Of a DNA stretch of 64,000 bases, positions 34,795 to 45,374 are shown in pieces. This DNA is from Cercophora sp. LCS_1 (Eukaryota; Ascomycota; Sordariomycetes; Sordariales; Lasiosphaeriaceae). Under the pieces are notes generated by a model. That model had not been told where the DNA came from, made no database searches, and saw only the letters and a list, made by a program, of their open reading frames with translations. The translations under genes were made by a program, and so were the position numbers. The stretch is from assembly GCA_036250225.1 (NCBI GenBank), contig JAPZLL010000013.1, positions 496,001 through 560,000 of the forward strand. The letters run 5' to 3'. Each line of letters opens with the position of its first letter. The stretch's first letter is position 1.

Positions 34795-37418
34795 TTCAGC
34801 CGCGCTGTTGTGCCACGAAAGTCTCGATAAACTCCTGTTGGCACCGTGGGAGCACCAATATCCCTACAAGCGAAGTAGGACAGAGCCCGATACCATGGTC
34901 CACGGCTGCCGCCAACCTATCTGTTACCGGGTTCACTCGCCACCTTGCCTGCTTCCGACTCAGGTTCTACGCTTTGGGGAAAGCATCAAGAACTCCGAGC
35001 TGTCTGCGTCTGCTTCAAAGGACGGAACAGCACGTTGAGGGTAGATCGGTTGTCATCAACTCAGCGATTCCCACGGAACACCAACCACCAAGGATTTTCC
35101 CTTGGCATGTTGTCGACGGCCTCTACCCCCACAACGCCCGGTCCGCAGTCATGCATACGCGAGAAAGCCCAAAGAGGCTCTATGCGAAGTCTAGACCCCA
35201 AATTTATATCTTCTACCCAGATCCGTAAAGATATAAATGGCGAAGACAATAGCCGTCGGCGGAGATTTAAGGGATCGAAGCGGTTTCTAAATGGGATATA
35301 GAGGAGCCGCAGTTTTAGCGCTGTTTGCTTCCACCCGTAATCCGGATACACACCAACAAGCAAGCCCACGGATAGAAAGGGGTGACGACATGAGGTCCTG
35401 CATTTCTGATAAAATGTCGGGCAGGATACACCCGATTTCAGCCGGGAAGAAAACGTCTCAACAGAGAATCATCTCGTCATCGAACGCAGCCCTCAGATCT
35501 AGCAAATAAAGCATGGTCCGTAACAATCACACAAGTTTCGATCAGAAGGGTGGTCAGGCCAGATGTCCACTCCTGGCCCTTCGTGTTCAATGCAGGCGGC
35601 TCCAACAAGCCATGGCCTTCCCTGGCTGCGAGGTGACACGAATACTTTGCTGTCTAAACCGCCCTCCCTCGAGTCAGCCGTTTTCGACTGATGAGGGGAC
35701 TGAAGTGAAGAAATGTTTCAAAGGGAGACACAATACACGTGTTACTGGGTTGATTCTCGCGGCGATCGAAACTAGGCAAAGAACATCGTCAACATCCAAA
35801 TTCCCAGCACAGCCGATTGGCCGACCGTTGTTCGGTGGCCGGGTTTTGTGGAGATCCTTGGCGAGCCCAAACCAGGTTGCTTTTCTTATCGAGCGCGGAG
35901 GTTGACGAACCCCTGTCATCCTTTCTTTTCCCATGCTATCCCGTCTCGATGACGACGATGCTGCCCCGCGCACGAGGACGGGCCAGTCGGCAGCATTCAA
36001 GATCGAATGACGAAAGGAAGCACCCAACGATGGAAAATGGTTCATCACATCAGGACCTGTGAAGCTGCCCGTGTCCAGCGCCTCGGCCTTCTCGTGACAC
36101 CCACCCCGCCGCAAAGGGTGGAGTGCAGAAATTGGATGAGGATAAACGACGCACAGGCGCTGGGGCTTTTGAGCTTGTTCGTGGTCTCGACCCAATCGCA
36201 GCGGGACCTGGGGACCGAGCAGGGTCAGGGGTCCTAGCCAAATGAGCTCCAACAATCAGGAAGTCTGAATGGGTCAGCGAACAACGCTGGGGAACATCGC
36301 CGTTGTTGGCACTTTATCGTATTGAGGGCATTCTTACATCAAATTGCCGAAAGAGGCCTTTCTTTCCCCAGAATACTTGGCGTCTACAACGTCAGTCCGT
36401 AGTCGGCGGGTGGCGGGTGGCGGACAGCAGAGAGGATGCAGGTTTCCCCCACCGTCCCGTCCATGTCAGCCATCATCAGATCATCGAAACTCCTGGTCTC
36501 CATGCCCGGGCCCAGGCCGGGAGCCCGGAAATCCAAGGCAGGAAAGAATCGACAGCTCTTCGCAGAAGCCCTGGTAATCATGTAAGAATTGGCATGGTGC
36601 GATTCATATTGCCTGCATCCAGCCGTTGCTCCCGGAATTGCAAAGTGTGGTGTCGGCGCCCCGAGTTGACAGCCAGCGGCAGCCACGATCGACACCCCTA
36701 CCAGCTACCCGAGCGCCCAGTCGCGCGCATATGGGGAAAGAGGCTGCATAGGTACAGATTCCCGTCTGTCTTGCAGCTCATTATCAGCTTCACTCACCTC
36801 TTTTCTACTTAGCCCATTCCTTCCCCTCCACCCAACATCACCTCCTCCTGTGCATGCTCCCTGCAGTTGCTTGCGGGGTTGGGTATTCTCGTCTAGTTTT
36901 GTTTCCAAGGGATCCTTTTCGCTGGCTTCAAACACCCACCATTCGAACCACCCTGCATCCGCCTCCCTCTTTTGGCCTCGCGCATATTCCAGCCGAGTCA
37001 ACGTTGTTTCTCTAGCATCTCGATTTTCGTTCCAGCTGTACCTATATCTCGTCGCTTTCGTCCTGTGCACCAACTCGTTACCTAGCGACCTGCGGTCGTT
37101 TCACGATAAGCATCTCGATGCTGTCCCTCTAATACCTAATCGTCTTAATACGCCACCCTCGGTGCCAGAGTCCGGTACTCTTGTCGGTCAATTGGCGGCG
37201 ATCAGACCGAGTCCGGCGCTCCGCCCATTGTCCTGGCACCGAATTACCTGGTGGGCCCTTATGGTGGCGGACTCCATCGTTTCTGGAGATCCTGATCCGA
37301 GCTTGCCGCATCCTTGCTCCTAGTATATACTCACCGAGTTTCTCTCACGCCTTGGCCATAAACACCCCGCCCAAGGTTGAGGTGGGAGTGGCGAGGCATC
37401 AGGTGTCGGTCGTTCAAC
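34795..37418. other. Gene-free region and leader of the aspartic protease gene
   Basis: No convincing gene on either strand. From about 36780 the plus strand is pyrimidine-rich, and a GTATATAC element lies at 37323-37330, about 90 bases before the protease ATG, a possible TATA box. Confidence 0.5.
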
Positions 37419-39020
37419 ATGATAGGAGCCGTTCTGCTCCTGCAGCTCACGTTATGGGTGGCCTCGACACAGGCTTTTTTCCCGTGGATGCCATGCGAGG
37501 ATGGCAAATCCTGTTCCGGGCACAGTAGGAGGACTGTTGACCCAACACCGTCGACAGGCGTCACCTTTGATCTCCACCAAAGGACACCAGATGTATGTCA
37601 AGACGGGCGTGGTGCTACAAATAGACTAACATGTGCACAGCACGATGAAGACATACCACAGAGACACGCCAGAGCCGCTCGCGTAGCTACCCGACTCGCC
37701 CAGAAACACGCGCCGTTGGAGGCTTGGAGAGCCTTTGTTCACCCTCGTCTTGTCGGACGCGCGAACAAGTATTCTGTCATTCCTCCGCTCCCCCCTACCG
37801 CTTCCAAAAGCGCCGGTGTCTTCCAGGATGCTTCCGATTATTCATACTTCGTTCAGGTCAAGTTTGGAGCGGCAGAGAAGCCTCTCTACATGTTGGTAGA
37901 CTCGGGAGCCGGAACAACATGGGTTATGGGGTCGACGTGCAAGTCGACTGCATGCGGGATGCACGACAGCTTTGGGCCGGACGACTCGAAGACACTCAAA
38001 GCAGATACGAAGACGTTTTCCATATCGTACGGCTCCGGCAAGGTTAGCGGCCAGCTAGCACGCGATACTGTCTCCGTTGCAGGCATGAAAATCGACATGA
38101 CCTTTGGGTTAGCCAACGACACATCCGACGATTTTACGCATTTTCCGTTCGACGGCATCCTCGGGCTCTCCATGAGTCGTGGCTCGACCGACAACTTAAT
38201 GACCATATTGGCGGATTCAAAGGCGTTTGATGCTAGAATCTTCAGCGTTAACCTCGGCCGAGGAGCTGACGGTATCAACAACGGCCAGATCACGTTTGGT
38301 GGTGTCGACCCAGCCAAGTACACAGGGGACATCACTTATACGGCGGTTGCGGCCAAAGCTAATGGCGATTGGGCGATCCCCCTAGACAGCTTTGGGTACG
38401 AGGGCAAGTCTCCCGGAATTACGGGACGTCTTGCCTATATCGACACCGGCACCTCGTTCGTTTTTGGGCCCGAGTCGGACGTCGCTGCGATCCACAAAGT
38501 GATTCAGGGGGCCACCAGCGAAGATAACATTACGTACACGGTTCCATGCGACATCGACAAGCCTCTCACGATTTCATTTTCTGGGGTCACGTACGAGCTC
38601 TCCGCTAAGGACTGGATCACGAAACGCGACGGTGTCTGCGTCAGCAATATTTATGGACATGAGGTTGTCAAGGGCGCATGGCTGTTTGGCGATCTTTTCC
38701 TGAAGAACGTCTATGCTGTGTTTGACGGCGAACAGAAGAGGATCGGGTTTGCGAAAAAAGCCGCGCTGCCTGATGTTCCGAAGACGACTATCATCAACAG
38801 CCCGGCAGAACCTACCGGAGCTGCGCCGTCCACCAGACCGATTGCACCGGGAGGTCCCGGGACGTCTTCCCCAAGCGGTCAAGCCGAGGGTTCATCGGCG
38901 GCCGAGACGGGCGCCGAGCCGAAAGCGACGCCCGCACAGGCGTCACTGGCAAATCAAGTCGAGAACAGCATTTACGTCTCTGTTTTGTGTTTGCTTGCTG
39001 CCGTTGCCATGGTTGCATGA
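37419..39020 (+). CDS. Pepsin-family aspartic protease, probably GPI-anchored
   Basis: Two exons, 37419-37592 and 37641-39020, give 517 residues. Residues 1-19 are a signal peptide; a propeptide reaches about residue 110. The first catalytic aspartate is in LVDSGAGTTWVMG (Asp145; DSG where most pepsins have DTG), the flap is around SYGSGKVSG, and the second catalytic site is IDTGTSFVFG. A Pro/Ser/Gly-rich linker then leads to a C-terminal hydrophobic stretch (YVSVLCLLAAVAMVA), the signal for a GPI anchor, which points to a wall- or membrane-bound yapsin/ctsD-like enzyme. The 48-nt intron (GTATGT, ACTAAC, ACAG) is a multiple of three with no stop, so retention would add 16 residues, including two Cys, to the propeptide. 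Confidence 0.87.
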   Translation: MIGAVLLLQLTLWVASTQAFFPWMPCEDGKSCSGHSRRTVDPTPSTGVTFDLHQRTPDVCQDGRGATNRLTCAQHDEDIPQRHARAARVATRLAQKHAPLEAWRAFVHPRLVGRANKYSVIPPLPPTASKSAGVFQDASDYSYFVQVKFGAAEKPLYMLVDSGAGTTWVMGSTCKSTACGMHDSFGPDDSKTLKADTKTFSISYGSGKVSGQLARDTVSVAGMKIDMTFGLANDTSDDFTHFPFDGILGLSMSRGSTDNLMTILADSKAFDARIFSVNLGRGADGINNGQITFGGVDPAKYTGDITYTAVAAKANGDWAIPLDSFGYEGKSPGITGRLAYIDTGTSFVFGPESDVAAIHKVIQGATSEDNITYTVPCDIDKPLTISFSGVTYELSAKDWITKRDGVCVSNIYGHEVVKGAWLFGDLFLKNVYAVFDGEQKRIGFAKKAALPDVPKTTIINSPAEPTGAAPSTRPIAPGGPGTSSPSGQAEGSSAAETGAEPKATPAQASLANQVENSIYVSVLCLLAAVAMVA

Positions 39021-39889
39021 TTCCGGATTGGCCGCCGTCGTGTTGGCGTGGGGAGTACGGCTTATGCCTCTGGCGATACTAGCCAGTGGATTGAGAAACG
39101 GGTTGACAGCATGAGAAATGGCTGTGATGAGGCCCCTTATAATGTCACGCGTGCATCCGTCATTCGCGATTTCCTTTATCAGCATTTGCATCTGAAGAGC
39201 CAGGCACTGGCGGGCTTGGAAAGTCACGGGATACCCAGCCGGGAAGGAGACTTGAGAAAAAGCATCAGCATCACAAGGTAGACAGATGGGGGCCTTTCAG
39301 TTATACCCCCGAATTTGCACATAGCATCATGTAATATAGCATTTGGGACGGCGGCTTCATCTGAAGGAAAACGCGCTGGGTAAGGGCTGGCTATTGTTGT
39401 CTATGCTCTGGGTGGGATTGGTTGGTCATTATATCCAACTATTCTGTTTATGTTCGTTTCTAACTGGATTCCGGATCTTGGGTTGTGTCGTTTACTTGTC
39501 GTCGCGTGCTGAGTCGACTTGGCGTGGCTACCCCTTTCCAGAGCCAAGCTAGCCAAGGGCCCTTCAAACACCCCTGTAATGCATCACATGACAGGGGTCC
39601 ATCCAATTGTCTGGAACCGGGAAGTGCTATCTCACCACAGTAAGCTTCGCGCTGCAGCCAGCTTCAAGACACTTCTGCAAACGGCGTTTTTACCTCTCTC
39701 CCCATCGCCATGCGCCGTGCCCAATTCTAAGCACACTCTCCTGCCTGCAACCGCCGCCTCCACTCGTTCCATCCTAGTGCCCGTCAAACCTAGAAAACGC
39801 GGGTCCCGGCGTCCCACGAAGCAACCCCATTGAGGGCGACCATCTCCCTCGTTGCCCCCTCTGCCGACAATGCCCTGAGGACCCTCAGC
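39021..39889. other. Intergenic, with a minimal upstream ORF
   Basis: Terminator of the protease gene and leader of the transporter gene. A three-codon ORF ATG-CCC-TGA at 39870-39878 ends 11 bases before the transporter ATG. Confidence 0.55.
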
Positions 39890-41758
39890 ATGGCCAAGGC
39901 CAGATCGCACGGCGCCGCTTCCGCCCCAACCGCTGCCGGTCTGGAAAACACCAACCTCCTCGAAGACTACGACTCGGACGACGCAGAAGACGGCGTCATT
40001 GTCCACGCAGCAACAAGCCGTCCCACCGTCGTTCCCGCAACCCGCTCGCCCCTCCCTCTGCCCATACCGTCGCCGGGCGGCGCCGATGACGGCGGCAACG
40101 ACCTCCTCCGCTCCGCCCTCCATACCCCGCGCACACCGCGCACTCCGAACCGCGTGCGCTTCGACCTCAATCCGACCATTGTCGACCAGCACCTGATCGA
40201 CGAACACCACCACCATGCGCGCGAGAGCTTTGATATCGACGAGGAGGACCCCCTCGCCACTCCTACGTCCAGGGGCCACCAGCGCGTGCCGCTGCTCACA
40301 GGGATCGAGGCGCCTTCGGTGACGGTGGCGAACGACTTGCCCGACGATGTGCATGCGTGGGCCGAGTCGGAACGTATGCGCCCCAAGAGCGGGTTACGGA
40401 TGGCGTTTATGAACATGGCCAACTCGATTATTGGCGCGGGGATCATTGGGCAGCCGTATGCGCTCAAGCAGGCGGGGCTGTTGGCTGGCGTTGTGCTACT
40501 TGTGGTGCTGACGGTTGTTGTGGACTGGACGATTTGTTTGATCGTGGTCAATAGCAAGCTCAGTGGGGCAAATAGCTTCCAAGGGACGGTGGAGAAGTGT
40601 TTTGGAAGGAAGGGCTTGATTGCTATCAGCGTTGCGCAGTGGGCGTTTGCGTTTGGCGGGATGGTGGCGTTTGGCGTTATTGTGGGCGATTCGATTCCGC
40701 ATGTGCTCGAGGCGATTTGGCCCGGGTTGAGGGGGATGCCGGTTTGGGGCGTGTTGGCAGATAGACGGGTGGTGATTGCGTTGTTTACCATGTGTGTGAG
40801 CTATCCGTTGGCGCTGTATAGGGATATTGCAAAGGTGAGTTTTGGGAAATGGTGGTGGTTGGGGGCGGTGCTGATGTCGATTTTAGCTGGCCAAGGCGAG
40901 CACACTGGCGTTGGTGAGCATGGGGATCATTGTGGTTACGGTCGTGGTGCAGGGTATGTTGGCGCCGGCGGAGGCGAGGGGGAGTTTGAACACCTTCAAC
41001 TTGTTGGTGATCAATGATGGCTTCTTTCAGGCGGTTGGAGTGATTTCCTTTGGTATGGATGCTTTTCTGCGGATGTGGAACATACCTAGCTAACTGCGCC
41101 CCAGCCTTTGTGTGCCATCACAACTCCCTCCTAATCTACGGCTCGCTCGAGAAGCCTACGATCGACCGGTTCTCCAGGGTCACGCACTACTCAACCGGCA
41201 TATCCATGGTGGCTTGCCTCGCGTTAGCACTGGCAGGCTTTCTCACCTTTGGAGACAAGACACAGGGCAATGTGCTCAACAACCTGCCATCAGACAACAC
41301 CATGGTCAACGTGGCACGGTTGTGTTTCGGGCTCAATATGTTGACTACTTTGCCCCTCGAGGCGTTTGTATGCCGCGAGGTTATGCTCAACTACTACTTC
41401 CCCAACGCGCCGTTCAACATGAACCTGCACCTGCTCATCACGACCAGTCTGGTGGTCAGCGCCATGACTCTCAGCCTCCTCACCTGCGACCTTGGCACCG
41501 TGTTCGAGCTGGTCGGGGCGACGAGCGCAGCGGCCATGGCGTATATCCTCCCGCCATTGTGCTATATCAAGCTGACGACCAAGTCATGGAAGACGTACGT
41601 TGCCTGGGCGGTTGCGGCGTTTGGGTGTATTGTTATGGGAATCAGTCTGGTACAGTCTGTTGTGAAGATTATCAGTGGTGAGTTACCCCTTCCGATCCCC
41701 TCTTATCCAGAAGCTAATAAGGAGTGTAGGCGAGGGTGGCACAACTCAGTGCATGTAA
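39890..41758 (+). CDS. AVT-type vacuolar amino acid transporter (AVT2-like)
   Basis: Four exons, 39890-40834, 40887-41052, 41105-41677 and 41730-41758, give 570 residues. A 165-residue acidic, Ser/Pro-rich cytosolic head is followed by about 11 membrane helices of the AAAP/SLC38 fold. The entry motif GLRMAFMNMANSIIGAGIIGQPYALKQAG at about residue 165 is the substrate-binding helix 1 with its unwound GxG, and the later block CHHNSLLIYGSLEKPT is the helix 6 signature of Avt2-like carriers. These carriers use the vacuolar proton gradient to move neutral amino acids; direction and substrate are not shown by the sequence. All three introns are 52 nt. The last exon adds only EGGTTQCM. A start-proximal ATG-CCC-TGA could reduce initiation. 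Confidence 0.88.
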
Positions 41759-42760
41759 TATTTGTCTTGATAAGAGAAGGCTCAGCGCGGCCAACAGAAC
41801 AGTAACCTGGGAAAGGGAGGCTAAAATGGGCATGGTGTTTTGTTCATCAACATAGAAATAGGGGGCTCATCAAAATGGGTGGGGTCATCAACTAAATGGA
41901 GTTTTTTCTGTGTTTCTGGTCCGCTTTGCTTCTTCCTGCGGTATCAAAAACATGTCGCTCTCTTGTGTTTTTTTTTAGGTGGGGTGAAGCAGCGGCGCTA
42001 TCTATCATGCATTGTTGTTCGGCGGATTGCATTGGTACATGTTAGCAAGCCTAGGTACCAAGACTGGGCTGGGCGTTTTGGGGTCATTCCATGTCACATG
42101 GACTGGTCACATGGAATGTTGTTGCAACGGATATCAGCGGTCTATCGGGGGGGGAGGAGCGAAGCTGAGATACCCCTCGGTTGTTTTTAGTAGTCCCGGT
42201 GTTGTCGTAGGTTTACAATATAACCTCACGCTGGAGAATCTTGCGTTGGTTCTTATCTACTATTCTAGATCCCCTGTCGTATTGAGGGGAGGTGAGATGA
42301 GACGAGATGCAGGCACCTCACCTGACTTGATCTGCGTGATATTAGAGCTGCAGTTGCCCCGTATAGGTAGGTGTGTCCCCCATCCCCCATCCGATCTGGC
42401 GGTTTAGTGGTAACAAGGGCGGGACTTACCTGACGTGTTTGGGTGGGTGTGGAGGTGGGGGTTAGCAACAAACAGCAGCTTTCCGACGGGGTGCAACCGC
42501 ATCCAACGCTCATGTGAGGGAACGAAGTGGAATTGAGGAAGCATGCATTGTCTTTCTCCAGGGCCCAGTTGGACATGCCGTTCTCCGCGAGCGGAGCTTC
42601 CAGTGTCAGCCCGTCGGATCGGTTAGGCTTGCCTAAGGGATGTGGTGGTTTCTCGTGCTTGCGGCGGGTAAGCAAGTCAAAAACACAGCATGCAACTAGT
42701 TTCTAGCTCAGCATCAGGCTGTGAGCGCGGCGCGTCAAGCGGGATGAAATGCATTCGTCT

Positions 42761-42785
42761 GTGTGCGTGTGTGTGTGTGTGTGTG
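42761..42785. repeat. (GT)n microsatellite
   Basis: Twenty-five bases of GT repeats with one C interruption, followed at about 42812 by TGTA repeats. Simple sequence with no assigned role. Confidence 0.9.
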
Positions 42786-43082
42786 ATCCAATCCTAGTGG
42801 ATGCCCCGGTTGTATGTATGTATGTGTGGGTGGTGTTGAGGTTCTGCTGGATACACACACATGGAAACCCCGCTTCCGCTTGACCCCTCCTGATGGCTTG
42901 CTGCTTGCCGTGACACCTTCCCTTTCCCCCTCCACCCCTCTCTTATCCAACCAATTCTCTTTCATAGCTTTTGACCCGTTCGCGCTCTCGTCGTTCACAT
43001 GGTGCGTGGGTGTGGGTGGGTAGGTGGATTATTATCAGTATGGGGGTGCGAGGGTGTGATGTGAGCCTTTGGGCTTGCGTAT

Positions 43083-43090
43083 CTATATAG
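43083..43090 (+). promoter_or_regulatory. TATA-like element of the cysteine-rich peptide gene
   Basis: CTATATAG lies 130 bases before the ATG at 43220, ahead of the pyrimidine-rich stretch CCCCTCCTCTTCCC that commonly marks fungal transcription start regions. Confidence 0.5.
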
Positions 43091-43219
43091 AGCTTCCCCC
43101 CCGGTTTCCTATCACCATGTTTACCCCTCCTCTTCCCTTTTCTTTAACAACAACAGCATTTGATACTTGACCAAACCACACGCGCAACTTCATATCATCA
43201 CCTCCCGTCAACAGCAACA

Positions 43220-43375
43220 ATGCACGGATCTTCTTGCCCCAAGTGCGGTGCTTCGTCCGACGGCAGCGCCAAGTCGTGCGGCTCCTGCGGTGCTGTAAGG
43301 GCCCCAGCTATTTCAGATCATCTTGAATACCCAGGCCATTTGGACTAACTCAAACAACAGAGCTGCCCCAACTAA
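43220..43375 (+). CDS. 29-residue cysteine-rich peptide, metallothionein-like
   Basis: Two exons, 43220-43294 (25 codons) and 43361-43375, joined over a 66-nt intron with GTAAGG donor, GACTAAC branch point and CAACAG acceptor, give a 29-residue peptide. It has five cysteines at 6, 9, 20, 23 and 27, as CPKC, CGSC and C27 in CGASCPN; the rest is Gly, Ser, Ala, Lys and Asp with no aromatic residue. Size and Cys/Gly/Ser composition resemble fungal copper metallothioneins, but the spacing differs from the Neurospora type and the C-x-x-C pairs could equally bind zinc. Support for a real gene is the strong leader with TATA-like box, CAACA before the ATG, and a textbook intron in so short a frame. 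Unspliced, the frame runs on to a 62-residue product with no cysteine in the added part. Confidence 0.66.
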
Positions 43376-44375
43376 GTCAACCTGACAACACAATGAGACG
43401 GCTGGACGGGGCTTAGCCATGATGTTTCTGCTGAATGCCTCCCGTGTTCTTGGCCTAAAGTGGGCTGGAGTTGATGGGTCATTCATTACTGGGCAGTCAT
43501 CAGTTTATGAGTGAGATTCAATTCGAGCTGATATCCATTGCGCCATCTGCATGACGTCTGTGAACCCGAGTCGGCTTTGTCCGACAATGAGTGAGGCTGC
43601 TTGGTGATCAGGCATCCGCCCGTCTTACACATCATTTGAGGAGCTGAACCTGTGGTTGACATGTAAGTGGGTTGCGTTGGAGGCAGCCCGTTGTTGCCGC
43701 GGATCCTGCATCCCCCAAAATCAGCTCAACACCACTCTACCCACGACTGTCATGACACCATTGTCTTATGGCAGGGGCTTGCTTTGTGACAAGTCAGCCC
43801 AGAGCATGTCAACTCCAAACGGCCCCCACGAGGCGCTCTCAATGACCCGGAGTTAAATATGTCAAGTGCAATTTATTCGTTAAACGTGGACCATGACGTC
43901 GGGACAAGAACGGACTTCACCAGGCTACGCCCCCAAAACACCATGACGCAGATAGAGGAAAGAAATATGAATTTAGTGTAGTATGACTGAAGAAGGCCCC
44001 GGTCTCACACAGGCGCACGAGATAAGAAAAAAGAGAACAGACGATAGCGATCAAATCCCAACCGAAAAAAGACTAATGCAAACGCGGCCCCCTTCTCCGG
44101 AATGGTTTCGCATTTCGCCGCTCTGTATTGTGTGGCAAGGTGTCCCCCAGTTCCCGGTTCCCGTTACAGTCCTTTCTTTCCCTCTCCACCGTCTGGCCTC
44201 TTCGCCTCCATCCGTTCTCCCCTAGACTCAGATTGACGGCACTGGGAGACAACACGACGAGGGAATATCTTGGTTCTGAAGTTGATTTCGTAGCTTGATT
44301 ACAATGGTTGGTGGTGATCGAGGTCCTGGCGATTCAACCGAGGCAGGACACCCGTGGTGGTCGGTGCGCTCCCCT
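43376..44375. other. Intergenic
   Basis: Convergent 3' regions of the small peptide gene and the Rho1 gene. Open frames are unsupported. Confidence 0.5.
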
Positions 44376-45374
44376 TTACGAAACCGAGCTCTTGCAGAGT
44401 CCCCTTTTGGGCTTGGACTTCTTGAGGAGAGCAGCTCGTGTTGCGTTCTCAAACACCTCGCGGACACCCTCGTTAGTCTTGGCAGAGCACTCGAGGTACT
44501 TGTGAGCGTTGATCTTCTTCTTGAGAGCCTCGCCCTGTGGTGCTTGTCAGTGCTGTAAACGACATTCCGAGCGTTGTTACTCACCTCCTCAGGAGAGACG
44601 GGCTTCTGGCTGGTCTTGCGAAGCTCCTCAATTGTCTTCTGGTCGTAGCGGAGATCCTTCTTGCAGCCAACCAGGAGTATCGGGACGTCACGGCAGAAGT
44701 GCAGAACCTCGGCGTACCACTGTCGGCAGCATACATTGTCAGCACATGTCACGACCAATGACCAAGACACTATGCATGCAGACAGGGATGGGGAAAAGCA
44801 GGGCTGACCTTCTCAGAAACGTTGTCCAGCGAATCGGGGGAATCAATGGCGAAGCAGATCAGGACGACGTGGGAGTCGGGGTACGACAGGGGGCGGAGAC
44901 GGTCGTAGTCCTCCTGGCCGGCCGTATCCCATAGCGCGAGCTCGACGTGTCTGCCATCGACCTCGACATCGGCAACGTAGTTCTCGAAGACGGTGGGGAC
45001 GTAGACCTAGAACCAAGCTTGTTAGTATTGACATTGACGCCGTGACGTGTTGATGCGCGTCGGAGAATCATCGGCAAAGCTCGATCGGGACATCGGGCGA
45101 TAACAGGTAAACACGAAGGAGAATGATCAAACTTGACGCCGAATCGATGGGTTTCGAAGGATTAAAGGCGGTCGGTCGATGCGGCCAACAACTCACCTCA
45201 GGGAAGGTGCCCTTGGAGAAAACACTGGTGACCGGTCAGCATCACAACGGCGATTGCACTCGCGGAATGACGAGTGGGCGGAATCAGGCAGCAAATGACA
45301 TACATCAACAGACAGGTCTTGCCGCAGGCACCGTCGCCGACGATGACAAGCTTCCGACGAAGTTCAGCAGACAT
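44376..45374 (-). CDS. rho1: Rho1-type small GTPase
   Basis: Five exons, 45374-45304, 45224-45197, 45006-44809, 44719-44585 and 44534-44376, give 196 residues. P-loop GDGACGKT at residues 13-20, switch I VYVPTVFENYVADV, switch II DTAGQEDYDRLRPLSYPDS, guanine motifs GCKKDL (TKxD position) and ECSAKT, and the Rho insert helix KTIEELRKTSQKPVSPEE are all in place. Rho1 controls glucan synthase, the cell-integrity pathway and polarised growth. The C-terminus is polybasic (KKSKPKR) and ends in LCKSSVS, so the expected prenylation cysteine is six residues from the end and there is no terminal CaaX box. I searched the next 200 bases for an alternative last exon with a CaaX and stop and found none. 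Introns are 79, 190, 89 and 50 nt. Confidence 0.9.

Larger units (their letters stand above)
41759..43219. other. Intergenic; promoter of the small cysteine-rich peptide gene
   Basis: No larger gene seen. It holds a GT dinucleotide run (42761-42785) and, from about 43080, a TATA-like element and a long C/T-rich leader that ends in CAACAGCAACA directly before the ATG at 43220, as in strongly expressed fungal genes. Confidence 0.6.

Noticed and set aside
42761..42830. GT and TGTA repeats considered as a possible telomere or CRISPR-like array
   Set aside because: No constant spacer structure and wrong unit; it is simple microsatellite DNA.
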